DNA from: Comamonadaceae bacterium
GTDB taxonomy: Bacteria > Pseudomonadota > Gammaproteobacteria > Burkholderiales > Burkholderiaceae_C
Reading direction: 5' to 3'
Assembly: GCA_947475685.1 (NCBI GenBank)
Contig: CANJNC010000040.1
Location: 1-33,261, forward strand
Length of the DNA stretch: 33,261 nucleotides
Shown here piece by piece: positions 24,860 through 32,995 of the stretch. Both the position numbers and the translations under genes were made by a program. The notes under the pieces are model-generated. The model saw only the letters and a list, made by a program, of their open reading frames with translations. It ran no database searches and was not told the DNA's origin. The stretch's first letter is position 1, and every line of letters begins with the position of its first letter.

Positions 24860-25621
24860 ATGTTTGATCGAGAATACGGTTCATTGGCCACTCTGGGTAT
24901 TGTCGTTCCACAAGCCAATACAACCGTAGAGCCCGAGATGTCTGCATTGATGCCCAACGGTGTAAGCATGCTGATTTCTAGACTTCAAGGCAGTCGAGTG
25001 GATTCTCGCAACCGACTCGTTCAATACTTGGATAATCTAGGTAAAACCTTGATGGACTACGACACCGCGCCGCTAGATGCTGTAGGTTACGCCTGCACAG
25101 CCACCTCCTACATCATAGGGATGCAAGAGGAAGAAAGAAGAATTGGCGAGTTTTCGGCAAAATTTGGCTATCCTATTTTTACTGCAGCGCAAGCCATACG
25201 CGCAGCTCTGGCCCACCTAGGAGTCCGCAAGATCGCATTATTCGCCCCTTATCCAGATTGGGCTGTCAAGGCCAGTCAAGTTTATTGGCAAAAAGCTGGT
25301 TTTGAAATCACAGACACAAAAACCGTCACTCTCGATACAACAGACACCCGACATGTTTACCGAGTCAGGACCGAGATGGTTCTTGATAGTGTGAAGAACA
25401 TGAACTGGGTAGATGCAGAAGCAGTTGTATTGACTGGCACTGGCGTACCAACACTCAGAGCAATCGGTGAAATCAATGCCCGCTCAGGTAAACCCGTTCT
25501 CTCCTCAAATTTATGTCTGGCTTGGTTTTTGTTAAAGCAATTAAATCTGGATCATATTCTTCCTCCTGCCAGTTTAGGTGAATCTTTGTATGGAGGTTGG
25601 AGTCAAAGAATACGTGCTTGA
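24860..25621 (+). CDS. Asp/Glu racemase superfamily, maleate isomerase/AMDase-like
   Basis: A 253-residue protein of the maleate cis-trans isomerase/arylmalonate decarboxylase group, opening LATLGIVVPQANTTVEPEM. The first catalytic-position cysteine, C79 in YACTATSY, is present. The second, normally in an S-C-x-x motif, is G193 in LTGTGVPTL. A single-cysteine arrangement resembles the logic of decarboxylases in this superfamily, although their cysteine is at the other site, so the reaction is uncertain. AAAGG at 848-852 of the preceding kilobase (24848-24852) precedes the ATG at 24860, which is preferred to a TTG two codons earlier. It is first in a unit with a Bug receptor and a flavin monooxygenase, implying catabolism of an aromatic or unsaturated acid. 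Confidence 0.82.
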   Translation: MFDREYGSLATLGIVVPQANTTVEPEMSALMPNGVSMLISRLQGSRVDSRNRLVQYLDNLGKTLMDYDTAPLDAVGYACTATSYIIGMQEEERRIGEFSAKFGYPIFTAAQAIRAALAHLGVRKIALFAPYPDWAVKASQVYWQKAGFEITDTKTVTLDTTDTRHVYRVRTEMVLDSVKNMNWVDAEAVVLTGTGVPTLRAIGEINARSGKPVLSSNLCLAWFLLKQLNLDHILPPASLGESLYGGWSQRIRA

Positions 25622-25693
25622 AGTTTGATGAACTGCTACATGCTTTAAACTGGTAACACTTTTACTTTTATAACTCTAATATTTGAGAAGTCT

Positions 25694-26707
25694 ATGTACA
25701 TTTTATTTCAGCCCACTCAATTGTTCTTTATCTATATCTGCTTTCTTTTGACGTGTTTTTCTAGTGTTATATATCCCCTGTCAGCTCAGGCACAAAGTGA
25801 TGCTTACCCGAATAGACCCGTAACGTTGGTCGTTCCATTTGCCGCTGGTGGCGGTACAGATGGTACTGCGCGCGTATTTGCCGCGGCTTTTGGACAACAA
25901 CTTGGTCAAACCGTGATTGTTCAAAATAAGCCCAGTGCAGGCGGAATTCAAAGTACGGCCGCTGTCGCCACATCAAATGCTGATGGGTATACACTTCTTT
26001 GGGCAAACACTACTACACTTGGTGTTGCACCCCAGTTATTGCCCAATATTCCTTATGATCCACTTAAATCATTTCAACTTATCAGTCGCGCGGCCACGGG
26101 TCCTCTAACCCTTGTTGTGAACAATTCAGTACCAGCAAAAAACTTAGCTGAACTGATTACTTATGCCAAATCGCATCCCGGTAAGCTCAATTTTGCTTCA
26201 GCTGGCGTTGGTACCGTAATCCATTTGACCGGTGAATACCTAAAATCTAGGGCCGGTATTGATATCGTTCACGTGCCTTACAAAGGCAATGGTCCTGCAC
26301 TGATTGATGTGATGAGTGGACAAATACAAATGATGTTTATCGGTTTAGGGCATGTCGCTCAGTATGTAAAAGATGGGAAACTCAAAGCAATTGCGATTGC
26401 CAGTGCCAAACGCCATCCCATGTCACCAATGATTCCAAACTTTGGAGAATCGGGGCTGGCTGACTTTGAAATCACCGAATGGTTTGGATTGGCCGCTCCA
26501 GCTGGAATTCCCTCCAACGTATTAGAAAAGCTCAACGACGCCTTTCGCAAGACTGCAGCATCCGAAAGTATTCGAACAGCATTCACGAGTTATGGGTACG
26601 ATGCAATCAGCGAAACACCTGAGCAATTTCATGCCGCCGTTGAGCGTGAAGGACTTCGCTGGAAAAGTGTGATTAAACCACTTGGAATCAATGTTAATCA
26701 ATTATAA
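25694..26707 (+). CDS. Bug/TctC-family periplasmic solute receptor
   Basis: A 337-residue receptor with a long, very hydrophobic signal peptide (about 1-33; FFIYICFLLTCFSSVIYPLS, cleavage after AQA). The mature part starts SDAYPNRPVTLVVPFAAGGG and contains TSNADGYTLLWA, VHVPYKGNGPALI and WFGLAAPAGIP. GAGAAG precedes the ATG. It lies 72 nt after the isomerase-like gene and 14 nt before the monooxygenase gene, so it is part of that operon and presumably captures the substrate or a precursor. No membrane transporter subunits are encoded nearby. Confidence 0.91.
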   Translation: MYILFQPTQLFFIYICFLLTCFSSVIYPLSAQAQSDAYPNRPVTLVVPFAAGGGTDGTARVFAAAFGQQLGQTVIVQNKPSAGGIQSTAAVATSNADGYTLLWANTTTLGVAPQLLPNIPYDPLKSFQLISRAATGPLTLVVNNSVPAKNLAELITYAKSHPGKLNFASAGVGTVIHLTGEYLKSRAGIDIVHVPYKGNGPALIDVMSGQIQMMFIGLGHVAQYVKDGKLKAIAIASAKRHPMSPMIPNFGESGLADFEITEWFGLAAPAGIPSNVLEKLNDAFRKTAASESIRTAFTSYGYDAISETPEQFHAAVEREGLRWKSVIKPLGINVNQL

Positions 26708-26721
26708 GAAAGTTACTATTC

Positions 26722-28338
26722 ATGACGCGTATTGTTGAGACACCCGTACTCATTGTTGGTGCGGGTCCAGTCGGCCTAGGATTGGCGCTCGACCTGGGAA
26801 CCAGAGGCATAGCTTGTACTGTTGTAGAGATGACAGACGGGGTCATCGTTCAACCCAAAATTGGATTGATGGCAATCAGAACAATGGAGATTTTTCGCCG
26901 CTGGGGAATAGATGAGTCTGTTCGAAATGCGGGATTTCCTCGGGATTACAAGCTCTCTATGGTATTTTGTACAAGCCTTTCTGGTCATCTCCTTGACAGA
27001 GAAGACTACCCAAGTCTTGATGGCATGGAAACACCTGAATGGTCAACAGATAAGAAACAGCGTTGCCCCCAAATTTGGCTCAACCCAATCATGCAAGCGG
27101 CCGTAGAGAAAAAAGCATCTGTCCAATTGAAAATGCGTTGCAAGTTAGAAAGTTTTGAACAATTCGATGATCATGTTGCATCTCACGTTATCGACATGAA
27201 TCAAGATGAAAAATTTATTATTCAGTCAAAATATGTAGTGGCTTGCGATGGAATTGGCAGCTCGGTACGAAATTCGCTTGGCATTGAAATGCAGGGCAAC
27301 CCTAAACTCAGTTACTCCATCAGCATTCTTGTTCGATTGCCAGGACTTTTGAACTTCATAGACAAGGGACAAGCCGAGCGCTACATCTTTGTTGGCCCTG
27401 AAGGAACCTGGGGAAACTGGACCGTGATCAATGGAACAGACCTTTGGCGCATGACCATTCTTGGAACCGAAGAAAAGCTTGATCTCAAAACTTTTAATGC
27501 AGAACAATGGGTGCAAAGAGGGCTTGGCCGAGAAGACATACATTTCGAAGTTTTATCAATCTTACCTTGGCGCAGAAGTGAATTGATCGCTGAGTCCTAC
27601 GGCTGCAAACGCGTTATTCTCGCTGGAGATGCCGCTCATACCATGTCTCCTACAGGAGGTATGGGTATGAACACTGGAATGGGTGACGCCTTCGATTTAG
27701 GTTGGAAAATTGACGCTGTCTTGAAAGGCTGGGGCGGGCCGAACTTGCTTGACAGTTACGAAGTCGAGAGAAGACCAGTTGCCATTCGCAATGCAAAGTT
27801 CTCAACTCACAATTGGAACGCTTGGCTATCGGCAAAGAACTGCACACATTTACTTGAGGATACAGCAGAGGCGGCTCAATTGAGAACAGAAATCGGCTCT
27901 CAATTGAAACAAGCCACAAAAGCGGACTGGGAATCGTGGGGTCTACAAATGGGTTACGTTTATGAAGGGTCTGACATTTGCGTATCTGATGGCTCTGCGG
28001 CAACACCAGATGATTACATAAGGTATGTTCCCTCTACACGGCCTGGAGGTCGTGCACCCCATGCATGGCTACCAGACGGCCGCTCCACCTTGGACCTTTT
28101 TGGAAATGGATTTGTTCTCTTGTGCTTTGAGCAGGTTCAGTCGCTTGTGGTATCGACTTTAAAAGAAGTCGCAAGCATGCTTGGAATTCCGCTATCTGTT
28201 GCCCACATTCATTCAAAAGAGATTGCGAACATCTATGAGTGTCCATTGGTCTTGGTTCGACCAGATGGCCATGTGTGTTGGCGAGGTAAGCAAATTGAAG
28301 ACGCTCAATGGTTATTGAAAACCATTAGCGGACATTGA
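26722..28338 (+). CDS. FAD-dependent aromatic monooxygenase (PHBH/MhpA-like)
   Basis: A 538-residue class A flavoprotein monooxygenase, which uses NAD(P)H and O2 to hydroxylate a phenol-like substrate. The GxGxxG loop GAGPVG is at 13-18 with E36 for ribose binding. The DG motif is at 176-177 (VVACDGIGSSVR). The GD motif is at 302-303 (ILAGDAAHTMSPTGGMGMNT). The last 150 residues form a thioredoxin-like C-terminal domain as in MhpA-size members. It follows the Bug gene after 14 nt with AAGAAAG as ribosome site. The upstream racemase-superfamily enzyme would suit maleate or substituted cis-dienoic acids from ring cleavage, but no ring-cleavage dioxygenase is present here. The exact substrate is unknown. 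Confidence 0.88.
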   Translation: MTRIVETPVLIVGAGPVGLGLALDLGTRGIACTVVEMTDGVIVQPKIGLMAIRTMEIFRRWGIDESVRNAGFPRDYKLSMVFCTSLSGHLLDREDYPSLDGMETPEWSTDKKQRCPQIWLNPIMQAAVEKKASVQLKMRCKLESFEQFDDHVASHVIDMNQDEKFIIQSKYVVACDGIGSSVRNSLGIEMQGNPKLSYSISILVRLPGLLNFIDKGQAERYIFVGPEGTWGNWTVINGTDLWRMTILGTEEKLDLKTFNAEQWVQRGLGREDIHFEVLSILPWRRSELIAESYGCKRVILAGDAAHTMSPTGGMGMNTGMGDAFDLGWKIDAVLKGWGGPNLLDSYEVERRPVAIRNAKFSTHNWNAWLSAKNCTHLLEDTAEAAQLRTEIGSQLKQATKADWESWGLQMGYVYEGSDICVSDGSAATPDDYIRYVPSTRPGGRAPHAWLPDGRSTLDLFGNGFVLLCFEQVQSLVVSTLKEVASMLGIPLSVAHIHSKEIANIYECPLVLVRPDGHVCWRGKQIEDAQWLLKTISGH

Positions 28339-28382
28339 CATCTAAAACTCAAAACTCAACCCACTCCAAATTTTTGAGTATT

Positions 28383-28619
28383 TCACAGTCCGAGTTCTGA
28401 CAGACCAGCGTGCTCATTTGGGCGACGACCAAAAGCCCAAAAGAATTTTCGATCACTTTCTTTAATGGGCAGGTCATTGATACTTGCAAAACGTCTTTGC
28501 ATCAAACCCGCAGGATTAAATTCCCAATTTTCATTGCCAAAGCTTCTGTACCAATGGCCAGAGTCATCGTGCCACTCATAGGCAAATCGTACTGCATAGT
28601 CAACGAACGCATGAAGAAT
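28383..28619 (-). pseudogene. 5'-truncated DUF1348 (SnoaL-like) remnant
   Basis: An uninterrupted minus-strand frame of 78 codons encodes the C-terminal half of a DUF1348/NTF2-like protein. It contains [42 protein letters not shown] and ends [16 protein letters not shown] full member has roughly 150-160 residues; homology stops near 28619, with an in-frame TGA shortly upstream and no start codon. The gene has therefore lost its 5' half by deletion or rearrangement. It is convergent with the monooxygenase gene. Family recognition is from memory of the signature C-terminus. Confidence 0.78.
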
Positions 28620-29550
28620 TCGGAGACGGCATCATGAGTGCAATTGATTTCAGCATGGACATCTAGCGGCAACCTGATCCAAAAGGAGACCGCGTGAATG
28701 TGGTTTTATCGGGTAAATTCTCGCCATACAAAACCTATTGACCCCTTTTTCTTTTAAATCATCCCCTCCTCTCTTTGTAAAATATAGACACAAGCCACCC
28801 AAGATGGCAAGAATTACTCGGTGACATTCTTATGCCAAACAATTTGTTTTGAAAGAGTTCTTAAGTCATCCGAGGTATTCCTAAACTGCTGTCTCGCAGT
28901 TCAGTCCCACTTCGAGAAGCCAGAATACTCAGGGCAAGTAATAAACCCACATAAAATCATAGACTTAACGCGACACTTCTTTACCCTATATCACTTAATT
29001 TGGGTAGTGCACTTGACAAATAATTGACAACTTTTAAATTGAAAATTTGCGGCTATCGAATGCTTCAAATTGCTCCAAAGTAGGCGGAGCTGTAATGATC
29101 ATGGAGGCTGTGCTGCCACCTACCGTTAATGTAATGGTTTGAGCTAAAGGAGCAGACAATACTAAGGTCAGATCAAGCCCAAGGGAACAAAAATTGGCAA
29201 GTATCACAATGTTTCTTACTCCAAAATCTTCCATTGATAGAAGAGCTGGTTTTTTTGGTTTAGAGTATCTTGATCAAGCTCAATATCGTGTAATATTCGT
29301 TCAAAAGAAGATTAATTTCCTGGGTATTCTAGGAGCAGGTTATTTTGCGTAGTTTCATCACGGCGGCTAACCCCGTCAGCAAGTTCAAGTCAATAGCTCT
29401 ATATCCATGGGATGAATTTTATTTATTCAAAGAATAGACTTAATAAATATACTCTCGTATTTTAAACTTCTCACTAAATGCAAAGAGCCGTAAACCAGTC
29501 ATGACACCCACACGACACAATCGAATTTCTAGCACTTTTGCGTTGCTCAC
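28620..29550. other. Gene-poor decayed spacer
   Basis: About 930 bp with no recognisable gene. Two short open frames occur (68 codons at 28821-29027 plus; 66 codons at 29034-29234 minus). Neither has a ribosome site, a known motif or a clear codon signature; they may be relics. The stretch separates the AT-rich block on the left from the GC-richer block on the right and next to the truncated DUF1348 gene, so it may be a former recombination site. Confidence 0.45.
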
Positions 29551-30579
29551 ATGAGTGGATTATTGCGCTCACATTGCGCCTGCGGGGTGGACACGCACTC
29601 ACATGTAATTCCATTCGAATTTCCCTCCTTTCTCGGTTCAGCGGCGCCCTCTGGATGGCCTAGCATGGCGCCTATGGACTCCTGCCATAGGCAAGTGATC
29701 ATCGACGGAAAGAACTACAGAACGGTGTCTGATAAGTGCTGGAGCACCTCACGCCGTTTGGCTGATTTTGCGGAAATGGGCTTGGCTTTACAGGCCATTT
29801 CACCAATGCCTGAATTGCTGTCTTACTGGCTCAAGCCAGTTGATGCAGCGGTGTTGGTGCACTACCTCAACGACCAGATCGCCTCCATGGTGGAAGAATC
29901 CGACGGTCAGCTTATTGGCTTGGGTGCAGTGCCACTTCAAGACATCGATCTAGCGATTAAAGAGCTCGAGTACCTACGCCAGATTCCTGGCTTCGCAGGT
30001 GTAGAAATCGGCAGCAACATCAACGGCATAGTGGTAGGAGACCCTCAGCTAGACCCTTTTTTTGAAGCTTGTGAAGCACTCGACATGGCGGTGTTTGTGC
30101 ATGCATTGAGACCAACTGGCATGGATAGATTGATTGGACCACCGCTGCTTCAGCAGGTGCTGGCCTACCCGACAGATGTTGGCTTGGCTGCGGCCTCCGT
30201 GTTGACCAGCAACTTGATTTTGCGTCGGCCACGTTTACGCATGGCCTTTAGTCATGGTGGTGGAACCCTGGCTTCGCTGCTACCAAGACTGGAGCAAGCC
30301 ACCAGCGTATTTCCGGCTCTGCGAGAATCTGTCCAGCTGTCACCCACCGCACAAGCGCGTCGCTTTTTCTATGACACCATGGTCTTTGACACGGCCACGC
30401 TCAAGCATCTAGTGAACTGCTTTGGCGACACTCAGATGATGATCGGCACAGACTACCCATTCAACTTTCATGACGATCAACCTGTTAAGAGAATTGAAGC
30501 TGCATCCCTTACACCTGAGTCGCTGCAAAGAATGACAGAGGGCAATGCCAGACAATTTTTAGGCCTGGATCTTCCTTAA
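29551..30579 (+). CDS. Amidohydrolase, ACMSD-like decarboxylase family
   Basis: A 342-residue amidohydrolase-2 family metalloenzyme (aminocarboxymuconate-semialdehyde decarboxylase group; non-oxidative decarboxylases or hydrolases). The metal site is complete: H16 and H18 in VDTHSHVIP, H184 in VFVHALRP, H235 in FSHGGG and D301 in IGTDYPF. The RPxGMDR segment after H184 and the C-terminal NARQFLGL are typical. Length is normal. No clear ribosome site precedes the ATG. GC content is higher than in the genes just left. It stands alone on the plus strand, convergent with a Bug/cyclase pair; all three probably deal with aromatic-derived or semialdehyde compounds. The substrate is unassigned. Confidence 0.88.
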   Translation: MSGLLRSHCACGVDTHSHVIPFEFPSFLGSAAPSGWPSMAPMDSCHRQVIIDGKNYRTVSDKCWSTSRRLADFAEMGLALQAISPMPELLSYWLKPVDAAVLVHYLNDQIASMVEESDGQLIGLGAVPLQDIDLAIKELEYLRQIPGFAGVEIGSNINGIVVGDPQLDPFFEACEALDMAVFVHALRPTGMDRLIGPPLLQQVLAYPTDVGLAAASVLTSNLILRRPRLRMAFSHGGGTLASLLPRLEQATSVFPALRESVQLSPTAQARRFFYDTMVFDTATLKHLVNCFGDTQMMIGTDYPFNFHDDQPVKRIEAASLTPESLQRMTEGNARQFLGLDLP

Positions 30580-30643
30580 ATAGCAACGACACTGCTCTCT
30601 TCCAACCCTATTTAACATCAAAGATGGTCCATGCACTGTCCCT

Positions 30644-30666
30644 CATCGGCACCTTGCGCGCCGATG
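30644..30666. terminator. Possible stem-loop between convergent genes
   Basis: CATCGGC, a 9-nt loop and GCCGATG form a perfect 7-bp stem in the 276-bp gap between the amidohydrolase gene (plus) and the Bug gene (minus). A second small palindrome, CCTCTA-GA-TAGAGG, is at 30714-30727. No T-tract follows either one, so intrinsic termination is only a guess. Confidence 0.25.
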
Positions 30667-30855
30667 CTGCACTTCGGTGGCAGAACTCAAGAACCAAGGT
30701 GTTGGTGGCTTGACCTCTAGATAGAGGATCCCAATAGCCACATTTACACTGGGCTTTGGCGATAGATTACATACCAACAACTCGTGCAACCCTAATCACC
30801 CATTCATTTGACGCATGACTTTCCAGAGAACGGCATATCGATGGCGTTAACGCTA

Positions 30856-31818
30856 CTATTTGATTGCATTATTCACAAGTCTGCGCACTGCTTCAATATC
30901 GGACTTAATGAAGGTATCAAATTCGCGCAGCGGGATATTACGCGGTCCAACACCATTGGAGCGCATCACCTCCAATACATCTGGATCGCGCGAGACCTGA
31001 GTGACCGCGCGGGCTAGCTTTTCGAGGATCGGAGCCGGCACCAATGACGACGCCACGAGACCATACCAAGTGGAATACTCATAATTCACACCCATCGTCT
31101 TGGCGATGCTAGGCACTACCAGCGGCTCCTTGAGATCCTCTAGCGTCGACGAGCCAAGAGCATAAAGCTTGCCCTCTTTGATCTGTGGCAAGACATAGGC
31201 CGGCGGCGCAAAAACCGCTTGAATCCGGCCGGTGAACAGATCAGAACGCAGATCAGAGCCGTTCTTGTAGGGTACATGCACGAGATTGATGCCGAATTTT
31301 TCAGCAAATGAGGCAGCCGCTAAATGCGTCGACGTACCAACGCCAGCTGAGCCATAGTTAATCGTGCCCGGCTTCTCTCTGGCAAGCCTAATAAAATCGG
31401 CCAGCGTACGCACTTTGAGTAACGGGTTGATCACCGCGACCGCTGGCGCATCGGCGACCATGCCGATGCCGGAAAAATCCTTCACGCTGTCATATGGCAA
31501 GGATGGCATCACCCAAGGATTGATAGAATGTGCGGAATTGGTCATCATGATGGTGTAGCCATCAGGAGCCGAGGTCAAGACCGACTGGGTACCGATGACG
31601 CCGCCGGCCCCGGGACGGTTTTGAACGATCACGCTCTGTCCGAATAATTTGGACAGTTTGTCAGCGTATAACCTCGCAAGCGCGTCAAGTGCAGTTCCAG
31701 GGCTCAGAATTGAGATCAGCTGGATCGGCTTGCTCGGATAATTATCCTGCGCAGATGCGTTGTTTATGCACAAGGCCAGCAGGATGCTTGCAAGCAACGC
31801 ATGAAGTCTTGAGGTCAT
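30856..31818 (-). CDS. Bug/TctC-family periplasmic solute receptor
   Basis: A 320-residue receptor. The signal peptide is about 1-23 (MTSRLHALLASILLALCINN, cleavage after ASA), the mature start is QDNYPSKPIQLISILSPGTA, then SAPDGYTIMMT, VHVPYKNGSDLRS and WYGLVASSLVP. AGGAAG lies upstream of the ATG at 31818; an in-frame start 16 codons earlier would overlap the cyclase-family gene and is rejected. It follows that gene after about 45 nt on the same strand. The usual GG(T/G)xD turn is replaced by SPGTALDAL, so ligand contacts may differ from the paralogues. It is the GC-richest of the seven Bug genes. Confidence 0.91.
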   Translation of the reverse strand: MTSRLHALLASILLALCINNASAQDNYPSKPIQLISILSPGTALDALARLYADKLSKLFGQSVIVQNRPGAGGVIGTQSVLTSAPDGYTIMMTNSAHSINPWVMPSLPYDSVKDFSGIGMVADAPAVAVINPLLKVRTLADFIRLAREKPGTINYGSAGVGTSTHLAAASFAEKFGINLVHVPYKNGSDLRSDLFTGRIQAVFAPPAYVLPQIKEGKLYALGSSTLEDLKEPLVVPSIAKTMGVNYEYSTWYGLVASSLVPAPILEKLARAVTQVSRDPDVLEVMRSNGVGPRNIPLREFDTFIKSDIEAVRRLVNNAIK

Positions 31819-31862
31819 GAGGTACTTCCTTCTTGTTGAGTGGCCCGCACAAGCAGGGGATA

Positions 31863-32555
31863 TCAAAGTAGGGCAACGGCTCGCACCGGTGATGCTTCAG
31901 CACCAATGACACGCAAAGGCAAGCAAACGAGCGTAAAGCGCGGCACATTGACGGCTGAGAGGTTTTTCAAGTATGGCATTATCAGAATGCCTTTTTCGTG
32001 CAAGGCAATGCCGTTGTTCATCAGTCGGGTGACGCCAGGCTCGACAGCACCGTGAAAAAAATCATAACCAACAACCGATACACCCTTTTCTGCGCACCAG
32101 GCCGTTCCGGAGTTGGTCATATGGGGTGAAATCTTCTGCCATTCCTTGGACATGTATTGCTGGTCATTGAGGTCGGTGCGAAGCAGCAAGCGATCACCAC
32201 GACGGATGATCAAACCCACACCCTTTTCTAATTCCTCGGCGGTAATAGCACCACCGGGTACCAGGTGTCGCAGGTCACAAATAACCGCATCTCCAATGAA
32301 GGTACTCAGCGGTATATCTGCGATCTGAGCAGCGCCCTTGATGTTGTGCTCCGGCGCGTCGATGTGGGTACCGGCATGAAGGCGCATAGTCACTCCGCGC
32401 ACAATCTGCGCCCCCCCCTCGGCTGAGTCGTGCTCTTTCAACACTTCCATGTTGAACTGCATGTCTTTCTTAAACCCTGCAGGAGTACGCATGCTAAAAC
32501 TCTCAGAGTTAAGTTCAAGGCTAAGGTCAATGATATTGGTGACGGTAAAGGTCAT
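31863..32555 (-). CDS. Cyclase-family metal-dependent hydrolase (KynB-like fold)
   Basis: A 230-residue member of the cyclase/kynurenine formamidase family. The metal-binding signature HAGTHIDAP lies at residues 60-68 (H60, H64, D66). Further family marks are IPLSTFIGDAVICDL and the LLRTDLN segment. Members hydrolyse amides or lactone-like bonds in aromatic catabolism (formylkynurenine, isatin) or cyclise polyketides. AAAGGAAAA precedes the ATG at 32555. It is transcribed ahead of the Bug gene on the same strand, and the convergent amidohydrolase may act on the same compound class. No tryptophan-pathway gene is adjacent, so a kynurenine role is not supported by context. Confidence 0.87.
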   Translation of the reverse strand: MTFTVTNIIDLSLELNSESFSMRTPAGFKKDMQFNMEVLKEHDSAEGGAQIVRGVTMRLHAGTHIDAPEHNIKGAAQIADIPLSTFIGDAVICDLRHLVPGGAITAEELEKGVGLIIRRGDRLLLRTDLNDQQYMSKEWQKISPHMTNSGTAWCAEKGVSVVGYDFFHGAVEPGVTRLMNNGIALHEKGILIMPYLKNLSAVNVPRFTLVCLPLRVIGAEASPVRAVALL

Positions 32556-32615
32556 GATTTTCCTTTGAAAGTTGTAATTTAATGTACTTTTTTATATTTC
32601 TAAAAGTTAATTTAT

Positions 32616-32663
32616 CACAAGAGTGGATATTCACAATAGTGGATTTCCACAATAGCGGATACT
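32616..32663. repeat. Three tandem 16-bp units upstream of the cyclase-family gene
   Basis: CACAAGAGTGGATATT, CACAATAGTGGATTTC and CACAATAGCGGATACT follow each other without gaps, 61 bp upstream of the start codon at 32555 and between that gene and an IS30 remnant. An iteron-like operator or a slipped-strand duplication are both possible. Confidence 0.85.
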
Positions 32664-32739
32664 CAATGATTCTCAAGTTAGAAAAGAAAGAAAAGAGAAG
32701 TCATTTAAAAAATGTTTGAAAATTTAAAGCCTGGCGGTT

Positions 32740-32995
32740 TCAATGAGCAAGTTCAAAAAGTGAGGTGTGGTGCTGTTTAAAGTCAAACGCCTCGGGAGTG
32801 AACATCTCGGCTGGACATTTCCAGCCCATACTCTTTCTCGGTCTGGTATTGAGCTGCCATGCAACAGCATCTAAATGTTCTTGCGTGAACACATTCAAAT
32901 CCATACCTTTTGGAAAGTATTGTTGCAATAAACCGTTCGTTTTTTCATTGATCCCTCTTTGCCAAGGGCTAAGGAGATCTGCAAAGTAAACTTTG
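32740..32995 (-). pseudogene. IS30-family transposase, C-terminal fragment
   Basis: About 84 codons ending at 32740 encode the tail of an IS30-type DDE transposase. Marks are VYFADLLSPWQRGINEKTNG, QYFPKGMDLN, LDAVAWQLNTRPRKSMGWK and CPAEMF. The glutamate-bearing end of the catalytic core (INEKTNG) is present, but the N-terminal DNA-binding part and the two Asp residues are missing, because another transposase begins at about 32995. No terminal inverted repeat was identified on the left side. The fragment cannot be active. Confidence 0.85.

Noticed and set aside
28347..28379. ACTCAAAA ... TTTTGAGT inverted repeat after the monooxygenase gene
   Set aside because: The loop is 17 nt, the stem is AT-rich and no T-tract follows; it is probably chance in AT-rich DNA.
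28410..28637. 75-codon plus-strand frame
   Set aside because: It is antisense to the DUF1348 remnant, which explains its openness.
28450..28680. Alternative minus-strand frame overlapping the DUF1348 remnant (contains [12 protein letters not shown])
   Set aside because: It lacks known motifs and a ribosome site, and its overlap with the clear DUF1348 homology in another frame makes it a shadow.
29034..29234. 66-codon minus-strand frame rich in Leu, Thr and Ala
   Set aside because: It reads somewhat like protein, but there is no ribosome site, motif or neighbour to support it; described only as part of the decayed spacer.
30714..30727. CCTCTA-GA-TAGAGG palindrome next to GGATCC, resembling cloning-vector polylinker
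   Set aside because: The surrounding bases do not match a polylinker and the flanks continue as ordinary genomic sequence.
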